The translations under genes were made by a program, and so were the position numbers. The notes beneath the pieces are model-generated. The model had not been told where the DNA came from and did not search any database. It was given only the letters and a program-made list of their open reading frames with translations. 64,000 nt of DNA, from positions 62,001 to 126,000 of the forward strand of contig NZ_JAUFPL010000034.1 of assembly GCF_030409215.1 (NCBI RefSeq), written 5' to 3'. Origin of the DNA: Halomonas ramblicola (GTDB lineage Bacteria > Pseudomonadota > Gammaproteobacteria > Pseudomonadales > Halomonadaceae). Positions 45,411 to 53,667 of this stretch are shown here, in pieces; positions within the stretch are counted from its first letter, which is position 1; each line of letters opens with the position of its first letter.

Positions 45411-47364
45411 TACCCTGAGCCACAAGCTGATTGCTGCACACCTGATCGATGGGGAAATGACGCCGGGCAGCGAGATTGCGCTGCGCATGGACCAGGCGCT
45501 GCTGCAGGACGTCCTCGGCACCCTGGTGATGCTCGAACTCGACGCCATGGGCCTCGATCGAGTGCGCACCGATCCCAGCGTGCAGTACATCGACCATACC
45601 CTGATCCAGCAGGACCATATCAACGCCGACGCCCACCTCTTCCTGAAGAGCGCCTGCGAACGCCTCGGCGTGTGGTATAGCGGCCCGGGTAACGGCATCA
45701 GCCACCCGGTGCACATGGAGCGCTTCGGAATCCCCGGCCAGAGCCTGGTGGGCTGCGACAGCCACACCACCGCGGCCGGCGCACTGGGCATGCTGGCCAT
45801 TGGCGCCGGCGGCATCGAGGTGGCCATGGCCATGGCCGGCGAACCGCTCTACCTGCCGATGCCCGAAGTCATCGGTGTGCATCTGGAAGGCGCGTTGCCT
45901 GACTGGGTGAGCGCCAAGGACATCATCCTCGAGCTGCTGCGGCGCCACGGGGTGGCCGGGGCGAAGAACTGCATCCTCGAGTACCACGGGCCGGGGCTCG
46001 CCTCACTCGACGCCATGGACCGTCATGTGCTGGCCAACATGGGCACCGAGATGGGCGCCACTACCAGCGTCTTCCCCAGCGACGAGGTCACCCGTGAGTT
46101 TATGCGCTCGCGGGGACGCGAGGCCGACTGGACACCGCTCGCCGCCGACCCGGGCTGCCGCTACGCTCGCCTCGAGCACATCGACCTGTCCGCCCTGGAA
46201 CCGCTCATCGCCCTGCCCTCCAGTCCCGACAAGGTGGTGCCGGTCAGCGAGGTGGCCGGCGAGCCGCTCTACCAGGCCTATATCGGCTCCTCGGGCAACC
46301 CTGGCTTCCGCGACTTCGCGGTGGTCGCCGAGATCGTCAAGGGCCGCAGTGTGGCCGCCAACGTCTCGCTGGATATCAACCCCTCCACCCGCCAGGTACT
46401 GGCGGCACTAATCGCCGAGGATCACCTCACCGCCCTGGTGGAGGCCGGCGCCCGCCTGCACCAGCCCGGCTGCAATGGCTGCATCGGCATGGGCCAGGCC
46501 CCGGCGGCGGGCCGCAACAGCCTGCGCACCGTGCCGCGCAACTTCCCCGGGCGCTCCGGCACACTCGAGGACAGCGTCTTCCTGTGCAGCCCCGAAACCG
46601 CCGCCGCCTCGGCACTCACCGGGGTGATCACCGACCCGCGTACCCTCGCCATGCCCTGTCCGCACCCACGCGAACCCAGCGACATGACCACCCGGGAGTC
46701 CTGGTTCGTCCCCCCCTTGCCGTCAGAACAGGCGCACAAAGTGACCCTGCTGGCCACCGACAACACGCCGTCGTTGCCACCAATCCCCCCGCTCCCGACG
46801 CGCATCGAGGCACCCATTCTGCTCAAGAGCGGCGACAACGTCTCCACCGACGACATCATGCCCGCCGGGGCCCGGGTGCTACCGCTGTGGAGCAACGTCT
46901 TCGCCTCGGCGGAGCACACCTTCGAGGCCCTGGACCCGGGCTATGTAGCTCGCGCCCGAGAGCGCGGCGAGGCCGGCCACGCGATCGTCGGCGGTGACAA
47001 CTATGGCCAGGGCTCGAGCCGCGAGAACGCCGCCCTGGTGCCGCGCCTGCTGGGCCTCCAGCTGGTGGTGGCCAAGAGCATCGCGCGCATCCACTGGCAG
47101 AACCTGCCCTGCTTCGGCGTGCTGCCGTTGACCTTCACCGACCCGGCCGACTATGACCGCCTCGCCCCGGGCCAGACACTGGTCATCGATGACCTGCCCG
47201 ACCAGCTCGCCGCCGGTGGCGAAGTCCGGGCGCGCCTGGACGGTAAACCCCTGGTGCTGGCCCACGAGCTGAGCCCGCGTCAAGTGGCGATCCTCTTCGC
47301 CGGCGGGGTGATCAACTGGCTGCGCGGGCGCTCCACCCCGTCATCCAAGGAGGCCAAGGCATGA
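45403..47364 (+). CDS. Aconitase-superfamily hydratase (single chain)
   Basis: This 653-residue enzyme has the aconitase fold with both catalytic part and swivelling domain. [4Fe-4S] ligands are Cys118 (GCDSHTT), Cys357 and Cys360 (PGCNGC). The C-terminal swivel domain has SGDNVSTDDIMPAG and GQGSSRE. Its length matches the short mitochondrial-type/AcnA-like group rather than the approximately 890-residue AcnA. Because it lies in a CoA-transferase/lyase operon, it may hydrate or isomerise a branched unsaturated acid (citraconate or mesaconate to citramalate) rather than serve the citric acid cycle. That role is inferred. Confidence 0.85.
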   Translation: MADTLSHKLIAAHLIDGEMTPGSEIALRMDQALLQDVLGTLVMLELDAMGLDRVRTDPSVQYIDHTLIQQDHINADAHLFLKSACERLGVWYSGPGNGISHPVHMERFGIPGQSLVGCDSHTTAAGALGMLAIGAGGIEVAMAMAGEPLYLPMPEVIGVHLEGALPDWVSAKDIILELLRRHGVAGAKNCILEYHGPGLASLDAMDRHVLANMGTEMGATTSVFPSDEVTREFMRSRGREADWTPLAADPGCRYARLEHIDLSALEPLIALPSSPDKVVPVSEVAGEPLYQAYIGSSGNPGFRDFAVVAEIVKGRSVAANVSLDINPSTRQVLAALIAEDHLTALVEAGARLHQPGCNGCIGMGQAPAAGRNSLRTVPRNFPGRSGTLEDSVFLCSPETAAASALTGVITDPRTLAMPCPHPREPSDMTTRESWFVPPLPSEQAHKVTLLATDNTPSLPPIPPLPTRIEAPILLKSGDNVSTDDIMPAGARVLPLWSNVFASAEHTFEALDPGYVARARERGEAGHAIVGGDNYGQGSSRENAALVPRLLGLQLVVAKSIARIHWQNLPCFGVLPLTFTDPADYDRLAPGQTLVIDDLPDQLAAGGEVRARLDGKPLVLAHELSPRQVAILFAGGVINWLRGRSTPSSKEAKA

Positions 47365-48293
47365 CGTCCCTGACCCCACCGGCCAGCGTGGAGATCGTCG
47401 AGGTCGCCCCCCGCGACGGCTTCCAGTCGATCCGCGACCCGCTGCCCACCGCCGAGAAACAGCGCTGCATCGCGGCACTGCTCGACGCCGGCGTGACCCG
47501 CCTGGAGATCGGCTCCTTCGTGAGCCCGAAGGCCATCCCCCAGATGGCCGATACCGGCGAGCTTGTCGCCGCCTTCGCCGACCGCCCGGGGCTGCGCCTC
47601 TCGGCGCTGGTGCCCAACCTCAGGGGCGCCGAGCTGGCGCTGGACCATGGCATCCGCGAGGTGGTCTATGTGGTCTCGGTGTCGGAGTCGCACAACCGCA
47701 GCAACGTGCGGCGCAGCGTCGACGAGTCGCTGGCCGACCTCGGCCGGGTGATCGAGCGCCTGCGCCAGACCGAGGGCACCCGGCTGCGCCTCGACCTGGG
47801 CACCAGCTTCGACTGCCCCTATGAGGGGACCATCGACTGGCCCCGGGTCGATCGCGTGCTCGGCGAGGCGCTCACAATGGCCAGCGAGCTGCCGCTGGAA
47901 GTAGCGCTGTGCGACACCACGGGACGCGCCAGCCCCTACCAGGTGGCCGACCACTTCACCCGGCTACGCGAGCGTCACGCCCGCCACGGGCTCGACTGGG
48001 CCTTCCACGGCCACGACACCTTCGGCATGGGGGTGGCCAATGCGCTGTTCGCCATCCACCACGGCGCCACGGCGGTGGACAGCGCCTGCGCCGGCCTCGG
48101 CGGCTGCCCCTTCGCCCCGGGCGCCACCGGCAACACCGCCACCGAGGACCTGCTCTATGCCCTGCAGGGCGGCGGCGTGGAAACCGGCATCGACCTGCCC
48201 CGGCTGCTCGCCGCCGCCGATCTGGTCGCCGCCCTGCCCGGGGGGCAGACCGCCAGCCACCTGCGCCAGGTGCCCCGGGAACGGGTGAGCTGA
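47361..48293 (+). CDS. HMG-CoA lyase-family lyase
   Basis: This 310-residue TIM-barrel lyase is of the hydroxymethylglutaryl-CoA lyase family, which splits 3-hydroxy-3-methyl acyl-CoA esters to acetyl-CoA and a keto acid. Motifs are EVAPRDGFQSI (metal and Arg), GHDTFGMGVAN (metal His) and GGCPFAPGATGN (HMGL signature with the catalytic Cys). Its ATG overlaps the preceding stop (ATGA). Because no leucine-degradation genes are adjacent, citramalyl-CoA or a similar ester is as likely a substrate as HMG-CoA. Confidence 0.88.
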   Translation: MTSLTPPASVEIVEVAPRDGFQSIRDPLPTAEKQRCIAALLDAGVTRLEIGSFVSPKAIPQMADTGELVAAFADRPGLRLSALVPNLRGAELALDHGIREVVYVVSVSESHNRSNVRRSVDESLADLGRVIERLRQTEGTRLRLDLGTSFDCPYEGTIDWPRVDRVLGEALTMASELPLEVALCDTTGRASPYQVADHFTRLRERHARHGLDWAFHGHDTFGMGVANALFAIHHGATAVDSACAGLGGCPFAPGATGNTATEDLLYALQGGGVETGIDLPRLLAAADLVAALPGGQTASHLRQVPRERVS

Positions 48294-48297
48294 CGGC

Positions 48298-49518
48298 GTG
48301 CCGGTCGTCGTCCTGCTGGCCACCACCCTGGTGCTGGCCTTCTCGTCGCTGGTGGCGCTGTTCCCCGCCGCCATCGCCCCGGCACTGGCGGCGGCGCTGG
48401 GCGTCTCCTCGGCCACGGTGGGCCTGCAGGTCAGCCTGATCTTCGCCGGCGCCATGCTCTCCTCGCTGGTCGGCGGCCCGCTCACCCGGCGCCTGGGCCC
48501 GTGCCGCACCAGCCAGCTCTCCCTGGCGCTGCTGGGCGGCGGGGCGGCCCTGCTGGCCATCCCCTCGCTGCCGACCTTCGCGCTGGCCTCGCTGATCGCG
48601 GGGCTCGGCTACGGCATGACCAACCCCTCCGCCTCGGTGCTGCTGGTGCGCTTCACCCCCGCCGAGCGGCGCGGTCTGATCTTCTCGCTGAAGCAGTCCG
48701 GCGTGCCCCTGGGCGGGGTGATCGCCGGCGCCAGCGCCCCCGCCCTGGCCCTGGCGGTGGGCTGGCAGGCCGGGCTGCTCACGCTCACCGCGCTGGCGGC
48801 GCTGGGCATCGCCGCGCTGCAGCGGGCCCGACCGGGCTGGGACGACCGGCGCGACCCGCGCACGCCCTGGCTGACCACGCCCTTCGCGGGGCTCGCCGTG
48901 GTGTGGCGCCAGCGCTCGCTGCGCCACGTCGCCCTGCTTAGCCTGTGCTTCTCGGCGATCCAGCTCTCGGTGTCGGCCTTCACCGTGGCGCTGCTGGTGG
49001 AGGACCTGGCCTTCGGCCTGGTGGAGGCGGGGCTGGTGATGGCCGCCGTGCAGGTCAGCGGCGTGGTGGGGCGCATCGGCTGGGGCTGGGTCGGCGACCG
49101 GCTCGGCGACCGCCTGACCACGCTTTCCATCATCGCCTGCACCACCGCCGCCGGCGCCCTGCTGGTGGCCACCATGACGCCGGCCTGGCCCAATGCCCTG
49201 GTGGCCGCGCTGCTCTGCCTGCTGAGCCTGTCGTCGCTGGGCTGGAACGGCGTCTTCATGGCCGAGATCACCCAGCTCGCCCCGCCCAGCCGCATCGCCG
49301 ACGCCGCCGGCGGCTGCCTGGTGTTCACCTACGGCGGCGTGCTGCTCGGCCTGCCCCTGGTCACGGCACTGCACGGCCTGATCGGCCACTACACCACCCT
49401 CTTCGCGCTGCTCGCCGGCGTCTCGCTGGCCGGGCTCTGGCTGATTCGCCAGGCGCGCAGGGCATTGGTCATGGAAAGGGCGGCCTTCGATGGGGCCACG
49501 GGTCTCACGCCACCGTGA
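48298..49518 (+). CDS. MFS transporter
   Basis: This 406-residue protein has about twelve hydrophobic helices and is of the major facilitator superfamily. It starts at a GTG, 4 bp after the lyase gene. The sequence between helices 2 and 3 (GGPLTRRLGP) resembles the MFS loop motif. It may import the same acid or an ester of it, or export a product. Its 3' end overlaps the convergent cyclase gene by 14 bp. Confidence 0.85.
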   Translation: MPVVVLLATTLVLAFSSLVALFPAAIAPALAAALGVSSATVGLQVSLIFAGAMLSSLVGGPLTRRLGPCRTSQLSLALLGGGAALLAIPSLPTFALASLIAGLGYGMTNPSASVLLVRFTPAERRGLIFSLKQSGVPLGGVIAGASAPALALAVGWQAGLLTLTALAALGIAALQRARPGWDDRRDPRTPWLTTPFAGLAVVWRQRSLRHVALLSLCFSAIQLSVSAFTVALLVEDLAFGLVEAGLVMAAVQVSGVVGRIGWGWVGDRLGDRLTTLSIIACTTAAGALLVATMTPAWPNALVAALLCLLSLSSLGWNGVFMAEITQLAPPSRIADAAGGCLVFTYGGVLLGLPLVTALHGLIGHYTTLFALLAGVSLAGLWLIRQARRALVMERAAFDGATGLTPP

Positions 49519-51484
49519 CCCGATTGCGCCCACTCGCCTTCGAACGATAGCTTGCCGCATCCGCCCGCTGCAGTACCTCGGTGACCGTCCGATCCCCCTC
49601 ACGCAAGAGGGTGACGCCAATGCTCAGGGTGACCCGATACTCGCGTCCCCCATGCTCGACGACGATTGCCTCCACCCTGGAGCAGAGTGTCTGCGCGATG
49701 CGCACGGCCTGATGCCGAGTGCAGCCCGGCAACAGAACGCCGAACTCGTCCCCCCCGCGACGGGACAGCTGGTCGCTGCGCCGCACCGTCAGGCCAACCG
49801 CCTCGGCGATACGCCGCAGCATCTCGTCCCCCAGGGCGTGTCCGCCCTCATCATTGACTCGCTTGAAATGGTCCAGGTCAAACATCAGAAGGGCCGCCGG
49901 CGTCCCGGTCTCCTGCCAGTCGGCGAGTGCCTCCTCCAGGCGGCGATCGAAACCGCGGCGGTTGAGCAGGCCAGTCAAGGGATCGTGCTCGGCTTCCCAG
50001 CGTCGTAAGGCCTCCTGGTGGCGTCTTTCGGTAATATCCTTGACCGACCCGACGAAACCGATGGTATGTCCATCCAGTGCCACCTGGCCGGCATGCACCT
50101 CGAGCCAGAGTTCCTCGCCATCTCGGTGCACGTAGCGGAACTGTCGGAGAAAGTCCTCGCCGCTCGCCAGGCTGTAACGCCACTGATCGGTCACCGAGGG
50201 CCGGTCCTCGGGATGGACCGGCCTGACCCAGCCAAGGCCGTCGGACCACGGTTCGCGATAGCCGGTCAGCTCGACGAGGGCCTGGTTCATGTAGGTGATC
50301 CGTCCGTCCATATCGGTGACGAACATGCCCTGGGGCGAGGATGCCAGCACCGCATCGAGAAACGCCTGGCGATCATGGAGCCGGGCGAGTGCCTGCTCCC
50401 GCTCGTCCTCGGTGCGGTTGTAGGCCTCGACGATGCGACTCAGCTCACACATGCGGGTATCGAGCGCGAGGCGCTGCCGCTGACCACGGCCGATCTCGTC
50501 GAGCTGCCCCTCCAGCCGATGGAGCGGACGCAGCACGAGCCACAGCAGCCAGCCGATGAGCGGCAGCAGCAGGAGTGCCAACAGCAGGCCATGCCCTCCC
50601 AGGCGACGGATCAGTTGGGCCAGTGGCGCCTCGACCTGGCGAAGGGGCAGATAGACTCCCACTACCCAGTCCGCCGGCCAGATCTGCCGATAGGCTTGCA
50701 GGGCCATCTCGCCATCCGGCAGGGGGGCCCTGGCTTCGCCTTCCCAACCCACCATGGCCAGGCCCAACCAGGGGTGGGAGGCCCTGTCAGGCACGGCTTG
50801 CAGGACCCGCTTCTGGTCGGGATGGTAGAGCACCCTCCCCGAGCTGGACATCACCGCCGCGAACCCCTCCTTGCCCAAGCGGATGCGATCCAGCCGCCTG
50901 AACAGCTCGCCGCCGAGCACCTCCACCAGGCCTCCCACGAACCCCGCGTATTGACCTTGCTCATCGACGCGCGGCACCAGCACCATGATCAACGGTTCGT
51001 CACCGGCCAGCCCGATGAAAGGCTCGCTGACATAGGGACGCTTCACGGCCTCCATGAAACGCGCATACTCGCGGTGGCTGACATCCAGCCCGACACGTCC
51101 CGCTACCACGGGCCAGTCGGCCACGATGGTGCCGTCGGCATCGCCGATCACCAGACCCTCGAATAACCCGAGCAGTGCCTGGTTATCCCTCAACAACGCT
51201 TGCGGCATCGCATCGTCATTACGTCCGGAGGACAGCCGTGCGGCGAGGGATTCCAGAACCGAGAGACGCAGCGACACCTGCTGGGTGATGTCATCCGCGA
51301 TAAGCCGGGCCTCATAGCGCAGATGGTCATAGTTGGATTCCCTGACCAGGAGTTGCCCGGACTGCCAGGCGGATCCCAATAGCAAGCCCGCAACCAGCGC
51401 CCAGGTAACACCCAGCCCTACCACCAGTCTGCTCTGGAGGGAGAGTATCCGTGTCGGGAGGGTTTTCAGGATCGTGCCTAGCAA
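49505..51484 (-). CDS. Cache-PAS-GGDEF diguanylate cyclase
   Basis: This 659-residue membrane-bound sensor makes cyclic di-GMP. Helix 1 (about 22-42) and helix 2 (about 305-325) bracket a periplasmic sensory domain of Cache type. A HAMP-like linker (RPLHRLEGQLDEI), a PAS domain (about 385-490) and a GGDEF domain follow. The active site is RRGGDEFGVLLPG and appears intact. Translation starts at a TTG codon with AAGGGA upstream; no ATG is well placed. The protein overlaps the MFS gene tail to tail. Confidence 0.88.
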   Translation of the reverse strand: MLGTILKTLPTRILSLQSRLVVGLGVTWALVAGLLLGSAWQSGQLLVRESNYDHLRYEARLIADDITQQVSLRLSVLESLAARLSSGRNDDAMPQALLRDNQALLGLFEGLVIGDADGTIVADWPVVAGRVGLDVSHREYARFMEAVKRPYVSEPFIGLAGDEPLIMVLVPRVDEQGQYAGFVGGLVEVLGGELFRRLDRIRLGKEGFAAVMSSSGRVLYHPDQKRVLQAVPDRASHPWLGLAMVGWEGEARAPLPDGEMALQAYRQIWPADWVVGVYLPLRQVEAPLAQLIRRLGGHGLLLALLLLPLIGWLLWLVLRPLHRLEGQLDEIGRGQRQRLALDTRMCELSRIVEAYNRTEDEREQALARLHDRQAFLDAVLASSPQGMFVTDMDGRITYMNQALVELTGYREPWSDGLGWVRPVHPEDRPSVTDQWRYSLASGEDFLRQFRYVHRDGEELWLEVHAGQVALDGHTIGFVGSVKDITERRHQEALRRWEAEHDPLTGLLNRRGFDRRLEEALADWQETGTPAALLMFDLDHFKRVNDEGGHALGDEMLRRIAEAVGLTVRRSDQLSRRGGDEFGVLLPGCTRHQAVRIAQTLCSRVEAIVVEHGGREYRVTLSIGVTLLREGDRTVTEVLQRADAASYRSKASGRNRVTVA

Positions 51485-51668
51485 GTGTACTTCCCTTACA
51501 ACAGTCAGCCTCCGATATCAGGGTGGTCCCGGTGTCAATGTATCCAACACTACCGTAGCGATCGTCACTGCCATATCGGGCAACTGCCGATGAGGATTCA
51601 GGATCACCCTATGCCGGAACGAAGCGATCGCCTGACGCAGTCGCCGGTCGACCGACGATGCATCGGAA

Positions 51669-52301
51669 TCAAAGGAGGTCGTGCGCTACGGCATAGCGGA
51701 TCAGCCCGGACAGGCTGTCCACCCCGAGTTTCTTGAGAATGCGCGCCTTGTGGGTACTCACGGTCTTCGAGCTGAGGTGCAGCCTGGCCGCGATGACGCC
51801 TACCGTCAGGCCTTGCGCCAGGGCCATGAACACCTGATATTCCCGCTTGGTCAGGCCCGTGTGAGGTTGATCATCCGGCTGACCGGTCAGTGCCTGGCGC
51901 GCGAGCTTATGCGCCAGTTCCCCCGGGATGTAGAGTTGCCCCCGGGCGACCTCCCGCAGCGCCGTCAGTAGCTCCTCGGGTGAACGCGACTTGGTGATGA
52001 AGCCATGGGCACCGGCGCGAATGACCCGGGCGGCATACTGCTCTTCCCGGTGCATGCTGAGTACCAGCACGAAGGTTTCCGGCGCCCGGCGTCGCACCGC
52101 CTCGACCAGTTGCAACCCCGAACTTCCCGGCATGCTCATGTCCATCAGCAGCACCGTCGGCCGGCACTCGAGTACCTGCGCCAGTGCGGCGTCGCCGTCG
52201 GCGGCCTCGCCGACCACCTCCATCTCCGGAGCCGATGAGATCAGCGAGCGCATGCCTTCGCGCACGATGCCATGATCGTCTGCAATCACCACTTCAATCA
52301 T
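51669..52301 (-). CDS. NarL/FixJ-type response regulator
   Basis: This 210-residue regulator has an N-terminal receiver (phosphoacceptor Asp in LLMDMSMPG; IADDH at 6-10) and a C-terminal LuxR-type helix-turn-helix (TKREYQVFMALAQGLTVGVIAARLHLSSKTVSTHKARIL). Its start overlaps the histidine kinase gene by 8 bp, so the two form a cognate pair. Target genes are unknown. Confidence 0.92.
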   Translation of the reverse strand: MIEVVIADDHGIVREGMRSLISSAPEMEVVGEAADGDAALAQVLECRPTVLLMDMSMPGSSGLQLVEAVRRRAPETFVLVLSMHREEQYAARVIRAGAHGFITKSRSPEELLTALREVARGQLYIPGELAHKLARQALTGQPDDQPHTGLTKREYQVFMALAQGLTVGVIAARLHLSSKTVSTHKARILKKLGVDSLSGLIRYAVAHDLL

Positions 52302-53664
52302 GATGGCCAGGTTCCAGCGGCAGCGTGATGCCGATTCGCGTCCCCATGCCGGGAGAGGATTCCACCCCGAACGTGCCACCCAGCATCGTCACCCTCTCGC
52401 GCATGCCCGTCAGGCCGACCCCGCGCTCTTGAGTGGCCTGCGGAATGAAGCCGATACCGTCATCACTGACCTCCAGGCGAGCCCGATCGTCACTCTCGTC
52501 GTAGCGTACGATGACCCGCGAGGCTCGCGCATGGCGGCGGATATTGGTCAGGCACTCCTGCAGGATCCGGAACAGCACGGTGGCCGTCTCGCCGACAGCC
52601 TGGCCGGTCACTCCCGACCCGGGCTGCCAGCGTATGTCCAGCTGATCGCGCTTGGCACACTGATCGAGGAACCATTCGGCAGCGGCCTCGAAGCCCAGGT
52701 CGTCGAGGATGGAGGGACGCAGATTGGCCGCGATGTCACGGACTTTCTCGATCACCTCGTCGACGAAATAGCTCCTCTCCCTGAGACGCTCGACATGGTC
52801 ATCTGGCAATCCCGGCAGCTCATGGATGACCCGCCCCAGGTCGAGCTTCATGGCGGTCAGCATCTGGCCGAGGTCGTCATGCAGATCACGGGCGATGCGC
52901 CGTCGTTCCTCCTCGCGGACCTTCTCCTGGGCGTTGTACAACCGACGCAGCGCCTGCCGGGACTGGTAGAGCTCGGTGCCGTCCTGGGCGATGCCGAACA
53001 CCCCCACCACCTCGCCGTCCACGATCATGGGCACATTGGTCACCTGCGCCACCCGCTCACCGCCGGTGCGATCGAGCACTCGGCAGTGATAACTGCAGGA
53101 CTGGCCCTCCAGCACCCGGCGAAAGTGCTGGTGTACGGTCGCCCGGTCCTTCTCGACGACGACGGCCTCCCAGTGCTGACCCAGCAGCTGCTCGTAGCGA
53201 TAGCCGGTGAGTTCGGTGGTACGACGATTCACCTCCAGGAACCGGCCGTCGAGGCTCAGGCTGTAGACCGCATCGGGATGCTCCAGAAACAGCGAGTGAT
53301 AGCGCTGTTCGCTCTTCTTCAGCTGTCGGGAGAGGGCGCGAAACTTCGTGATATCGGCCAACTGGATGACCCGCTGTTCATCGACGGGCGATGACGGTCC
53401 CACGGCGAATCGAAAGCGGTGATCGCCGATACAGGCTTCGAACTCTGCAAACGCTCCAGGGGCACCCGGGGGGTCAGCCAGGATGGCCACCAGCCGCGAT
53501 GCACTCGGTGGATCCAGCCGCTGGCCCAGCGGCTCATCAACGACCAGCCGCCCCAGGAGGCCGTCGGCGGCACGGTTGAAGTCACGAATTCGACCCTGGG
53601 GATCGACCCGGATCATCGCGCCCGGTAACGCCTCCAGGGGAGTGTGTAGTCGCAACGCATTCAT
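52294..53664 (-). CDS. PAS-domain histidine kinase (NarL-type partner)
   Basis: This 456-residue cytoplasmic histidine kinase has two PAS segments (about 10-115 and 125-245) followed by a HisKA_3 dimerisation domain with the phosphate-accepting His in RRIARDLHDDLGQM (about 265). A HATPase domain with NIRRHARASRV and EVSDDGIGF follows. No membrane segment is seen, so it is a soluble sensor. It is 3 bp after the GGDEF-EAL gene and overlaps its response regulator gene. Confidence 0.92.
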   Translation of the reverse strand: MNALRLHTPLEALPGAMIRVDPQGRIRDFNRAADGLLGRLVVDEPLGQRLDPPSASRLVAILADPPGAPGAFAEFEACIGDHRFRFAVGPSSPVDEQRVIQLADITKFRALSRQLKKSEQRYHSLFLEHPDAVYSLSLDGRFLEVNRRTTELTGYRYEQLLGQHWEAVVVEKDRATVHQHFRRVLEGQSCSYHCRVLDRTGGERVAQVTNVPMIVDGEVVGVFGIAQDGTELYQSRQALRRLYNAQEKVREEERRRIARDLHDDLGQMLTAMKLDLGRVIHELPGLPDDHVERLRERSYFVDEVIEKVRDIAANLRPSILDDLGFEAAAEWFLDQCAKRDQLDIRWQPGSGVTGQAVGETATVLFRILQECLTNIRRHARASRVIVRYDESDDRARLEVSDDGIGFIPQATQERGVGLTGMRERVTMLGGTFGVESSPGMGTRIGITLPLEPGHHD

Positions 53665-53667
53665 GTC

